Positions 25,304 to 33,405 of a stretch of DNA of 64,000 bases are shown here, in pieces. The notes below the pieces were generated by a model. It saw nothing but the letters and a program-made list of their open reading frames with translations, did no database searches and was not told the origin of the DNA. The position numbers were made by a program, and so were the translations under genes. Location of the stretch: positions 294,068-358,067 of the forward strand of contig CAWIOU010000020.1 in NCBI GenBank assembly GCA_963837805.1, in the 5' to 3' direction. Numbering within the stretch: the stretch's first letter is position 1; every line of letters starts with the position of its first letter. This DNA is from Bog-756 sp963837805. GTDB taxonomy: Bacteria; Actinomycetota; Acidimicrobiia; Acidimicrobiales; RAAP-2.

Positions 25304-26310
25304 GCACCTCCGCCGGGCCTGCGGCCGGAGCCGATGACCGTCTGCAGATCGGCGTCTTCATTCCGCAGGGATGGAAACTCGAATACCGCGGCTGGAGCGG
25401 CCCCGACGCGTGGAACCGGTCGGTGGAGCTCGCTCGCCAGGCCGAATCCCTGGGCTACGACCACCTCTGGGTCTACGACCACGTCGAGACCGTGCCCCGG
25501 CGCGAGCCCACCCACGTGTTCGAGGCCTTCACCATGCTGGCCGCGCTCTCGCAGCAGACCTCCCGGGTCGGCCTGGGTCAACTGGTCACCTGTTCCTCCT
25601 ACCGCAACGCCGGTCTGCTGGCCAAGGAGACGGCCTGTATCGACGTGTACTCGGGCGGGCGGCTCATCCTCGGGCTGGGGGCGGGATGGTTCCATGAGGA
25701 GTACCACTCCTACGGATACGAGTACCTGTCCAACCCCGAGCGCCTGGCCGTCCTCGACGAAACCCTGGAGGTGGTCCGACGGCTGTGGTCCGAGGAGACG
25801 GTCACGTTCGACGGCGCCCACCTCCATTTCGACGGCGCCTACTGCGACCCCAAGCCGGTGCAGCAGCTGCCACCCGTCCTGGTCGGCGGCGGCGGCGAAA
25901 AGGTCAACCTGCGCATCGCGGCACGGCGGGCCGATCTCACCAACTGGCAGGTGAGTCTCGAGGCCTTCGAGCGCAAATCGCGACTCCTGGCCCAGTACTG
26001 CGACGAGGTCGGCCGCCCGTTCGAGGAGATCAACCGGACCCACGGGCCCGACTGCCGCCTGTTCGACACCGAGGCGGAGGTGCTCGCCTGGTGCGAATCG
26101 GAGGGCGGTGGGAACCTCTGGGACGGCGTACCCACCGATCGGTATCTGGCCGACAACCTGGTCGGGACGGTCGACCAGGTCGTCGAGAAGACCCAGGCGT
26201 TCCTGGACGCCGGCTGCCGGGGCCTCATCCTGTGGCTGCGCGACTTCCCGGGTGACGAGACCCTCCGCCGGTTCATGACCGAGGTGGTTCCCGCCCTGAA
26301 GGTGCCCTGA
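25300..26310 (+). CDS. Luciferase-like F420-dependent oxidoreductase
   Basis: Predicted 336-residue TIM-barrel flavin or F420 oxidoreductase of the luciferase-like (LLM) superfamily. Typical features: ARQAESLGYDHLWVYDH, LGQLVTCSSYRNAGLLAKE, the GGRLILGLGAGWFHEEY motif and PPVLVGGGGEKVNLRIAARRAD. In actinobacteria most such proteins use F420. GTG 25300 overlaps the preceding stop by four bases and gives MSTSAGPAAGAD; the longer frame upstream lies inside the VOC gene. With dehydrogenase and VOC it probably serves one catabolic or detoxifying pathway. Confidence 0.88.
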   Translation: MSTSAGPAAGADDRLQIGVFIPQGWKLEYRGWSGPDAWNRSVELARQAESLGYDHLWVYDHVETVPRREPTHVFEAFTMLAALSQQTSRVGLGQLVTCSSYRNAGLLAKETACIDVYSGGRLILGLGAGWFHEEYHSYGYEYLSNPERLAVLDETLEVVRRLWSEETVTFDGAHLHFDGAYCDPKPVQQLPPVLVGGGGEKVNLRIAARRADLTNWQVSLEAFERKSRLLAQYCDEVGRPFEEINRTHGPDCRLFDTEAEVLAWCESEGGGNLWDGVPTDRYLADNLVGTVDQVVEKTQAFLDAGCRGLILWLRDFPGDETLRRFMTEVVPALKVP

Positions 26311-26422
26311 GCGGCACACCGGTGTCGGTGCCGCAGCGCGGGCCGAGAGCTGCGGAACTGCGGGTGGCCGCTGGTACGCTCGCGCTCGGGACATTCGATC
26401 CGACCGCTGTGGGAGGCAACCG

Positions 26423-27394
26423 ATGCGTTTGTGGTTCTCGAACGCCAGTCTTCACACCAGGACCCTCACCGCGCTGGTCCTCGTGGCCTGCCTGTCGGGC
26501 ATCGGCATCGGCATCGCCACCCAGACGGGCGGGGCGGTCACCCAGGCGCCCCCGGGGCCGAACTCCGAAACGGCACACACCGTGCCGGCCCGCATGGTGA
26601 ACGCCATCCTCTACTACGCCGCGAGCCAGGCCGGCGACGCATACTGCTTCGGAGGAGGAGGAATCAACGGCCCCACCGAGGACCCGACCAATCCCCCCAA
26701 TCCCGGGTGTGCCCGCCCGACCAAGGGCTACGACTGCATGAGCCTGGCTCAGTACGCGGTCTATCAGGGAACCGGTCACACCGTGAAACTTCCCGCTGAC
26801 GGGAGCCAACCCAAGCGGAACGGAAAGACGATCGGGACGTTCATCCCTCCCAATTCGAATCCCAGCGACTACGACGTGGGCCTGAAGCCGGGCGACGCGA
26901 CGTTCTGGGGCGGCACCATCAACGACTACCACCACTCGGCGATCTACGCCGGCGTTGCCACATCCGGCCGCTTCAAGGGGCAGCCGGTGGTCTGGGACGC
27001 CCTCGACAACAACATTCCCGTCCAGGAGCACACGATGGGCAACCTGATAGCGGAGGGGTACACCTACGAAGGTGCGTACCGCTACTCCGCAGGAACGGTG
27101 CCCGTGCTGACCATCACCACCACGTCGTTGCCCGGCGGCACCGTCTACAACACCACCCACAAATCGTATTCGGCCGCCCTCCACGCCACGGCAGGCCATC
27201 CGCCCTACCGGTGGTCACTGGCCCCCGGATCGAAGCCCCTGCCTCCCGGCCTCACGGTGGGGTCGACCGGGGTCATCTCGGGAAAGGCCACCAAGAAGGG
27301 GGCCTTCTCCTTCGTGGTCCAAGCCGTCGATACCAGCACGGCGAGCGCGGCCAAGCAGACCGCCGACAGAACCCTCACCATCCAGATCACCTAG
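26423..27394 (+). CDS. Secreted NlpC/P60-like protein with He_PIG-like C-terminal domain
   Basis: Predicted 323-residue exported protein: signal peptide (LTALVLVACLSGIGIGIA), an NlpC/P60-like domain with Cys105 in KGYDCMSLAQYAVYQ and His170-171 in NDYHHSAIYAG, and from residue 230 an Ig-like He_PIG module (LPPGLTVGSTGVISGKATKKG). The catalytic part is a clear paralogue of the domain at 17788, while the C-terminal module matches that ending the protein at 47074. GGGAGGCAACCG precedes the ATG. It probably cleaves or binds cell-wall peptides. The third catalytic polar residue was not identified. Confidence 0.8.
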   Translation: MRLWFSNASLHTRTLTALVLVACLSGIGIGIATQTGGAVTQAPPGPNSETAHTVPARMVNAILYYAASQAGDAYCFGGGGINGPTEDPTNPPNPGCARPTKGYDCMSLAQYAVYQGTGHTVKLPADGSQPKRNGKTIGTFIPPNSNPSDYDVGLKPGDATFWGGTINDYHHSAIYAGVATSGRFKGQPVVWDALDNNIPVQEHTMGNLIAEGYTYEGAYRYSAGTVPVLTITTTSLPGGTVYNTTHKSYSAALHATAGHPPYRWSLAPGSKPLPPGLTVGSTGVISGKATKKGAFSFVVQAVDTSTASAAKQTADRTLTIQIT

Positions 27395-27452
27395 CGGCCG
27401 GATCCCCGGCCCTCCTGTCATCGGTTCTCCGATCGACCCGACCTAGGATTTT

Positions 27453-28751
27453 GTGATCACCGGACACCACCGTGCTCAGACAGACTCACCGGGCAGCCCC
27501 TCGTCCGGAGCCGACGGAACCGACGGCGGACCGTCCCCCCGGGACCGCTGGCGGAGCCCGGTCCGGGGGCCGTGGCTGACCTCGGTCTTCGGGGTCGTCC
27601 TGCTGGTCGGGATACCGATCGAATTCATCACCGGGCTCCTTTCCTATGCCGCCTACGACCCCCGGCTGGGCAATCCTCCGAATTCGGCAAAAGGGCTCTT
27701 CGGGCTGTACCTCTTCGACTGGGTGACGAAACCGAGCTGGTTGTACCGGGTCCTCGAAGGGGTGCACGTCATGCTCGGCCTGGTACTGGTACCGGTCGTC
27801 CTGGCCAAGCTGTGGTCGGTCATGCCCAAGCTGTTCGACTGGCCACCGTGGCGATCGGTGGCCCAATTCCTCGAGCGGGTGAGCCTGGTCCTCGTCGTCG
27901 GCGGGATCGTCTTCGAGATGACCACCGGCATCTTGAACATCAACTACTTCTCCCAGATCAACTTCTATTCCGGCCACTTCTACGGGGCGTGGGCGTTCAT
28001 CGCCGGATTCTGCGTCCACGTGGGCGTGAAGTTGGGCGACATGGTCGGGGCGCTCCGGTCCCGGTCCTTCCGGACCGAACTGCGGACGGGGCTGGCCGGC
28101 ACCCGGTCCGAGACGGTCGACAGCACCCTCATCGCTCCCCAACCGGCGGCACCCACCATCTCCCGACGCGGGGTGCTCGCCCTGGTCGGTGGGACGTCGC
28201 TGGCCGTCTTCGTGCTGACAGCCGGCGAGGCGATCGGCGGGGCCATGCGTCAGCTCGCCCTTTTCGGGACCCACTACCGTTCACCGGGCGTCGGGGCCAA
28301 CCGATTCCCTGTCAACCACACCGCGGCCTCGGCCGGGATCACCGCGGCGACGACGGGTCCGGACTGGCGCCTCACACTGGTCGGTCCGCGGCGGGTCTCC
28401 CTCAATCGGGACCAGCTGTTGGCCATGACGCTGACCACCGCCGACCTGCCCATCGCGTGCACGGAGGGATGGTCGACTCAGCAACGCTGGACCGGGGTGC
28501 CGCTGGCCCATCTGGCCCGTCTGTCGGGCATCGAGCATCCCGGCCCCTCTCAGATCAAATCACTCGACAAGGGGTCGATCATCCTTTCGGGCACGCAGAT
28601 CTCGGCACCCGAGTCGCTGCTGGCCCTGCGGGTCAACGGCGCCGACCTCTCCCTCGACCACGGGTACCCGGCCCGGATCATCGTTCCGTCGTCGCCCGGC
28701 ACCCACAATCTCAAGTGGATGAGCGAGATCGTCTTTTCGGAGGGGTCCTGA
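27453..28751 (+). CDS. Molybdopterin (sulfite-oxidase/YedY-like) oxidoreductase fused to a cytochrome b-like membrane domain
   Basis: Predicted 432-residue protein. The N-terminal half has four membrane helices (FGVVLLVGIPIEFITGLLSY, VHVMLGLVLVPVVLAKL, VLVVGGIVFEMTTGILNIN, GAWAFIAGFCVHVGVKLG) with histidines that could hold haem. Then comes a twin-arginine-like segment SRRGVLALVGGTSLAVFVL, then a molybdopterin domain with the ligand cysteine in LPIACTEGWSTQQRWTGVPL. Such domains reduce or oxidise small sulphur or amide compounds in the periplasm. The GTG start is uncertain; TAGGAT lies just upstream. The next gene begins one base after its stop. Confidence 0.8.
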   Translation: MITGHHRAQTDSPGSPSSGADGTDGGPSPRDRWRSPVRGPWLTSVFGVVLLVGIPIEFITGLLSYAAYDPRLGNPPNSAKGLFGLYLFDWVTKPSWLYRVLEGVHVMLGLVLVPVVLAKLWSVMPKLFDWPPWRSVAQFLERVSLVLVVGGIVFEMTTGILNINYFSQINFYSGHFYGAWAFIAGFCVHVGVKLGDMVGALRSRSFRTELRTGLAGTRSETVDSTLIAPQPAAPTISRRGVLALVGGTSLAVFVLTAGEAIGGAMRQLALFGTHYRSPGVGANRFPVNHTAASAGITAATTGPDWRLTLVGPRRVSLNRDQLLAMTLTTADLPIACTEGWSTQQRWTGVPLAHLARLSGIEHPGPSQIKSLDKGSIILSGTQISAPESLLALRVNGADLSLDHGYPARIIVPSSPGTHNLKWMSEIVFSEGS

Positions 28752-28752
28752 C

Positions 28753-29229
28753 ATGCAATGGCTGCGAAACCACTATGGCGCCGGGCCCATCCATCTGGTG
28801 GGCTTGGTGGCCTGTTTCGCGGTCGCCGCCTACGCATTGGCCAAGGTGCTCGGCGAGACCGGATGGAAGGAGATCCTGCTCTGGTTCGCCATCTGCATCG
28901 TGATTCACGACCTCATCGCCTGGCCGGTGTACGGCGTCGCCGACAGGATGGCCCTCCGCCTCCAGGACCGAACCCGGAGCAGTGGGCACAGCCCCCGAGT
29001 CCCCTGGATCAACCACGTCCGGGTGCCCGTGGTCATCTCGGCGCTGCTGCTGGTCATGTTCTTCCCGTTGATCCTCCGCCTCTCCAACCCCTATTACCAG
29101 GTCGCCACCGGGTACAACGAGGGCGTCTACGTCTTCAACTGGCTGGCCGTCTCCGGCGCCCTGTTCATCGGCTCGGCCGTGACCTACGCCATCCGGCTGG
29201 GTCTGGCCCGGAGGCGGGCGGGCCGTTGA
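28753..29229 (+). CDS. Small membrane protein coupled to the molybdo-oxidoreductase
   Basis: Predicted 158-residue membrane protein with four hydrophobic segments (IHLVGLVACFAVAAYALAKV, ILLWFAICIVIHDLIAWPVY, VVISALLLVMFFPLILRL, WLAVSGALFIGSAVTYAIRL). It starts one base after the preceding stop, so the two are coupled in translation. It is probably an accessory or electron-transfer subunit of the oxidoreductase; no named family is recognised. Confidence 0.75.
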   Translation: MQWLRNHYGAGPIHLVGLVACFAVAAYALAKVLGETGWKEILLWFAICIVIHDLIAWPVYGVADRMALRLQDRTRSSGHSPRVPWINHVRVPVVISALLLVMFFPLILRLSNPYYQVATGYNEGVYVFNWLAVSGALFIGSAVTYAIRLGLARRRAGR

Positions 29230-29239
29230 GACCCGTCGC

Positions 29240-29953
29240 CTACGACCGGGACCGGGCCAGCCGGTAGAGCTTCTCAGGTGTCTCGAGGGCGACACCGATG
29301 GCCGGGCCCAGGGGCTGCAACTGTGAGCGGTAGCACTTGACGGCCCGGCTCTTGCCGGGAGTGTCCGCGGACACCTCGACGCCTTCGGCCGGCTGCAGCT
29401 CGAACCCCCTCGAGCGGAGGTTCGCCTCAGCCTTCCGCACCTTCTTGGGGAGGTAGACGGCATAGGGAAGCTCCTCGTAGACGAGCCAATCGACCTCGGG
29501 GTGGTGGGCAGCGACTTCGAGACAGGCGGCGGCGGTGACCTCGTGGTCGGGGTGGGCGAGACCCAAGGGCACGGCCCAGGTCGTCGCGGCCGAACCGGCA
29601 ATGACGGATTCGAGGTCGAGGGCCACGGCACCGATGAGTGCCGACCGTTCCGCCGGTCCCCGGAACCCATAGACCGCCGTGCGGTATTGATGATCCCAGT
29701 GATCGCAGTGGTGGAAGGTGGCACCCAGCTCCGCCGAGGCCAGGGCGTCCTCGTTGCGTCGGGTTCCGACGATATCGGCTCCAGGTTCGAAGATCCCCGA
29801 CAGCTCCTCCCATTCGGTGACCGGATCCACGGACGACGGGCCCCCGGCGAACGCGGTGACCATCGTCGAGGACGGGTGAGCGCGAAGGAAGCCGGCGCAA
29901 CTCAGGGCAAGGTCATCCAAGTGCGGTGAGACAGCGCCGACCCCGGACGTCAC
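29240..29953 (-). CDS. PIG-L (LmbE-like) deacetylase
   Basis: Predicted 237-residue zinc-dependent N-acetylglucosaminyl deacetylase-like protein. The metal motif is SPHLDDLALSCAGFL (equivalent to the AHPDD motif) and the second is LAHPDHEVTAAAC (His). Actinobacterial relatives act in mycothiol synthesis or in glycolipid and antibiotic pathways. The frame is open far upstream, but GTG 29953 is supported by TACGTT six bases before it and puts the HxDD motif near residue 12, as usual. It diverges from the DUF2079 gene. Confidence 0.83.
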   Translation of the reverse strand: MTSGVGAVSPHLDDLALSCAGFLRAHPSSTMVTAFAGGPSSVDPVTEWEELSGIFEPGADIVGTRRNEDALASAELGATFHHCDHWDHQYRTAVYGFRGPAERSALIGAVALDLESVIAGSAATTWAVPLGLAHPDHEVTAAACLEVAAHHPEVDWLVYEELPYAVYLPKKVRKAEANLRSRGFELQPAEGVEVSADTPGKSRAVKCYRSQLQPLGPAIGVALETPEKLYRLARSRS

Positions 29954-30064
29954 CTCTTCAACGTAGCCCCCGGCGGCGAGGACACGGTGGAGGCCCGGCC
30001 TGACTGCCCATCGCCGCTCTCCACTGGTGCCGCCGAGCCGACCCTGACGGTTACAGTTTGCCTG

Positions 30065-31684
30065 GTGGTCACCCCCGTAGAGACTTCGGCCTCCGGCGGT
30101 GGCGCTGCACAGGATGCGGCGCCCGAACCTCGACCACCTTCGGGAACGGTTCTCAGCGGCAATCTGCGGATGGTTTGGCTTCTCGGCGTCGCCGTCTTCG
30201 GCGTCCAGTTCGTTCTGTTGGTGCTCCACAGTTGGTACCTCTGGGACCACTTCGACCTGACCGCCGATTTCGGTCAGTACAGCCAGGCCTGGCAGCAGAT
30301 CGCCACCGGCCACCTCAATCCCTACGACACCACCTATCCCTGGTTCTACCCGCACTACGGCTATCCCTTCTATCAGGGTGATCTCGAGTTGATCATCTGG
30401 CCGCTCGCCCTCCTGTACTGGGTGTGGCCTCACGCCATCGACCTCCTGATCGTTCAGGACGTCGCTCTGGCCGGGGCCGGTCTGGTTGCCTTCCGGTGGG
30501 TCCTCGAGCATCTGCAGAACCATGCCCCGAACCGCCGGTTCGCCGTGGCGGTGTCGGGCTGTGTCCTGGCCATCCTGGTTCTCCAGCCCTGGACCTACTG
30601 GGCGGCGTCCTACGACTACCACTCCGAACCCTTGGCAACCCTCTTCACCCTGTTGGCGGGCCGGGACCTGTGGGCCGGTCGCCGCCGAGGCTGGATATGG
30701 GTCGTCCTGGTGCTGCTGTGCGGCAACGTGGCCGTGTCCTACGTGGTCGCCCTGGGCATCATCGCCCTGATCAGTGGGCGGCGTCGATGGCGCACCGGTG
30801 CCGCCCTCATCCTCATCGGGGTGGCCTGGTTCGGTGTCGTCGGTCTCGTGCATTCGGGGAAGGGTGCCGGCCTGGGCGCGTACGCCTACCTAGCCGACCG
30901 CACGACGGTGAATGACACGCTCGGGGGGATCTTCACCATCGTGGCCGGGATAGCAACCCACCCGAGCATCGCCGGTCACGTACTGGTCACCCGTTGGGGA
31001 GAGATCTACAAGTTCGTGGGTGGCGTCGGGACCGTCGGTGTCTTCTCCGGACTCGGGGCGGTGTTGTCGGTGGTCGTCCTCGCACCCAGCGCCCTCAATT
31101 CATCGCCCGGCTTCATCTCGGACGTCGGTGGTTCGCAGAACTTCATGGCGGTGATGGCCTGTGCGGTGGGGATCGCCATGCTGGCGACGTGGCTGACCCG
31201 GCTGGGCCGGGGTCGTGATCGCCGATTGCAGATCGGGTTGACCGCCATCGCGCTCGTTCTTGTCGTCGGCGCGCTGGCCCAGACGGCCGAGTCGAGTGCC
31301 CACTGGACGCCGTTGTCGGGCCAAATGTTCGAGCGGGTCGATTCGGCCACCGCAGCCGAACTTTCATCGGTCAGTGCGCGAATACCCGGTGGAGCCGAGA
31401 CCATCGTCTCCCAGGGCGTCGTCGGCCGGTTTGCCCAACGTCGCAACTTCTACCCGTATCTCGACACCTTCGCCGATGGGCAGACCGTGCCCCTGTTCGG
31501 CCATACGGTGTACGTCGTCCTCGTACCCTCGCAGGGGCTCGAGTCGGCCCCGGCCTCAGGCACGACGGCGGCGATCCATCTCATGCGCCGGCTGGGCGCC
31601 CGCCAGATCAGCGGCACCAACGGGGTCTACGCCTTCGTGTGGCACGTTCCCAAGGGCCGGAAGTCAGTCACCTTCCCGCCGTAG
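30065..31684 (+). CDS. DUF2079 multi-pass membrane protein
   Basis: Predicted 539-residue membrane protein with about ten hydrophobic segments. DLTADFGQYSQAWQQIATGHLNPYDT, QGDLELIIWPLALLYWVWP and ASYDYHSEPLATLFTLLAGRDL are typical of DUF2079, a glycosyltransferase-C-like membrane family of unknown role. The C-terminal 160 residues are largely outside the membrane. The GTG at 30065 fits TACAGT (30052-30057), seven bases upstream, so it is probably leaderless; the frame extends to 29987. It could be a lipid-linked sugar transferase of the envelope; no catalytic motif proves it. Confidence 0.83.
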   Translation: MVTPVETSASGGGAAQDAAPEPRPPSGTVLSGNLRMVWLLGVAVFGVQFVLLVLHSWYLWDHFDLTADFGQYSQAWQQIATGHLNPYDTTYPWFYPHYGYPFYQGDLELIIWPLALLYWVWPHAIDLLIVQDVALAGAGLVAFRWVLEHLQNHAPNRRFAVAVSGCVLAILVLQPWTYWAASYDYHSEPLATLFTLLAGRDLWAGRRRGWIWVVLVLLCGNVAVSYVVALGIIALISGRRRWRTGAALILIGVAWFGVVGLVHSGKGAGLGAYAYLADRTTVNDTLGGIFTIVAGIATHPSIAGHVLVTRWGEIYKFVGGVGTVGVFSGLGAVLSVVVLAPSALNSSPGFISDVGGSQNFMAVMACAVGIAMLATWLTRLGRGRDRRLQIGLTAIALVLVVGALAQTAESSAHWTPLSGQMFERVDSATAAELSSVSARIPGGAETIVSQGVVGRFAQRRNFYPYLDTFADGQTVPLFGHTVYVVLVPSQGLESAPASGTTAAIHLMRRLGARQISGTNGVYAFVWHVPKGRKSVTFPP

Positions 31685-31737
31685 TCAGGGTGGAGGGGGG
31701 CGCGGCGGTCAGGTCGGGTGGGAGGTGGCCGACCCGC

Positions 31738-32137
31738 TTACTCGGCGATCAGTACCAGGTTGGCCGGTGCGCCCACTGCCTCACGCAATCGGGCCACCTC
31801 CGCCTCGGCGGTTCGCAGCTCGAGCGCGATACTCGGCCGCCCGTTGCTGCCAGAAATCCTTCTGCACGGCCAGCAGCGAGACCTTCTCCTGGAGCCTCTC
31901 CATCTCGGCCTCGGCATCGACGCGGGTGCCGAGCTGGCGCCGGCTCCGGGCGGTGATGTCACGGTCGGTACCCACGTCCCCGGATCCGCCACCGACTGTG
32001 CTCTCGTCTCTGTCCGGCCCCATGCTCGGAGTATCGGCTGGTGCACCCTCCACGTTGAGCCGAAAATCGGTCCGGCGCGCCGATGGCACCGTGTCGTAAT
32101 CGAGCACGCCGGTCGCACCGAGAAACGCAGGGGGCAT
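31738..32137 (-). pseudogene. Small coiled-coil protein, frame broken near 31825
   Basis: The upstream frame (start 32137) reads a low-complexity N-terminus and then the heptad-like TRVDAEAEMERLQEKVSLLA and FWQQRAAEYR. The other frame continues with LELRTAEAEVARLREAVGAPANLVLIAE to a stop at 31738. Together they make a 133-residue protein ending in a coiled coil. One base too many near 31825 separates them. Each frame alone also gives a stop, so a shorter 118-residue product (31781-32137) is possible. Function unknown. Confidence 0.5.
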
Positions 32138-32238
32138 ATCCCCACTCTACCACCGAAAGATGAGTAATCAAGTCGGCTTTCTATGCTTGCCCAATTGGTC
32201 TCCGACCAGGGAGTCCGGGGGTCAAGCGGCCGGCAAAG

Positions 32239-32274
32239 ACCGGTCCCGGGAGGATGACCCCGCCCCGGACCGGT
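32239..32274 (-). terminator. Hairpin after the neocarzinostatin-like gene
   Basis: ACCGGTCC (32239-32246) and GGACCGGT (32267-32274) form a perfect 8-base stem with a 20-base loop, 19 bases past the gene end. Only a short T-rich stretch follows on the minus strand, so it is a weak or factor-helped terminator at best. Confidence 0.3.
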
Positions 32275-32292
32275 CCCCTCCGGTGGCTCCGG

Positions 32293-32739
32293 TCAGGGGA
32301 AGGTGACCACGATGCGGGCAGCCCCCACCAGACGCACCGTGTCGACGCCGGACGGCTTGGGTACGCCGATGTAGCAAACCTGGGCCAGACCCTTGGTGCT
32401 GGCTCTGGCTCCCCCACAGGCCTCGACCTTGAAGCCGGTGAGGAACGAGCCCCGCCCATCGGTCCTGACGAGGATCGAATTGTCCTTGTCGCAGGGCTTC
32501 GCCGGCACCACCCAGTTCGTCTTCGAGCACTCTGCCAGCCGCAGGGTGGCGAACCGGGGGAAGCCCCGGCCGATCAGGTTCGTGTGCTGGTTGACCATGA
32601 CGTTGTTGGGCTTGGCCGTGATGACCGGCGGCTGCGCCGTCGCCGCCGAGGCCGGTGATGCGAGTGCGCCGAGGGGCGCCGCCAGCATGAGAACCGCCGC
32701 ACAACCGAACAGGCCCTTGCGGACCAATCTGCTTTGCAT
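32293..32739 (-). CDS. Secreted neocarzinostatin-like beta-sandwich protein
   Basis: Predicted 148-residue exported protein: signal peptide (VRKGLFGCAAVLMLAAPLGALASPASA) in two hydrophobic parts, then a domain with NVMVNQHTNLIGRGFPRFATLR, ECSKTNWVVPAKPC and RTDGRGSFLTGF. This order, plus two cysteine pairs, recalls the neocarzinostatin/macromomycin apoprotein fold, whose classic members carry enediyne antibiotics; most relatives have unknown ligands. ATG 32739 is preferred because GGAGCAAGGC sits before it; ATG 32751 is also possible. No enediyne synthesis genes are near, so antibiotic binding is not supported. Confidence 0.7.
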   Translation of the reverse strand: MQSRLVRKGLFGCAAVLMLAAPLGALASPASAATAQPPVITAKPNNVMVNQHTNLIGRGFPRFATLRLAECSKTNWVVPAKPCDKDNSILVRTDGRGSFLTGFKVEACGGARASTKGLAQVCYIGVPKPSGVDTVRLVGAARIVVTFP

Positions 32740-32751
32740 GCCTTGCTCCAT

Positions 32752-33090
32752 TCGCTCGTTGCCCCTCTGGAGTCATCGCCCGTCGCCGGAGGACCGGTTA
32801 GAGGTTTCGGTCTCTACCGGATGGAACGATCGACCGACCCATCCGTTACGGCCCGTCAGATCGGTCACCCGACGTTCACCTCCACCTGACACAGAACGTT
32901 CATCGGGACTTCAGTTTTCCGTGACGAAACCGTCAACTTTGCGGTGGTAGACCGTCATCGGTCCAGTGCGCGTCGGGCGCAACTCTGTCGGGGACCCCGG
33001 GGCAGTCTCACCGTCCCGCTGGTGGCCTACTCACCAGCGTGACGGTGAGAGCCCCAGCATCGCACGGACACGAGATCCAGAGGCAACAGC
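32752..33090. other. Gene-poor intergenic region
   Basis: About 340 bases with no convincing gene. The stretch around 32890-32950 is AT-richer than average (CAGTTTTCCGTGACGAAACC) and may hold the promoter of the upstream minus-strand gene. Confidence 0.35.
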
Positions 33091-33348
33091 ATGAGACGCT
33101 TTTTCATCCGACACGTGGCCACCGGCTCTCGGAGCAGTGGTGCCGACTGGACACTGCAATGCGAGACCCTCGAGGTGGCCAAGGGCGCGTCGGACAGGGT
33201 GCGGGCTGTCGACGGTGCCGGTGTGCGCCAGGAGATCATCGACGCCGAGTCCGGTGAGCGATGGTCCAAGCCGGATGCCACGTCGGATTGGGCCAGCGCG
33301 AACCCGACCGGGAACCTCGGATCGGAGTACGGCGGCTGGGCCTCCTGA
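33091..33348 (+). CDS. Small hypothetical protein
   Basis: Predicted 85-residue polar protein (FFIRHVATGSRSSGADWTLQ, then VRQEIIDAESGERW). AGAGGCA lies before the ATG. It has no membrane segment or motif I recognise. Existence rests on its codon use and start context. Confidence 0.4.
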   Translation: MRRFFIRHVATGSRSSGADWTLQCETLEVAKGASDRVRAVDGAGVRQEIIDAESGERWSKPDATSDWASANPTGNLGSEYGGWAS

Positions 33349-33405
33349 CCAACCGGCCGGTTCCGCTTCGGCACATCGGCGACGGCATCAAGTACCGTGA
33401 CCGGG

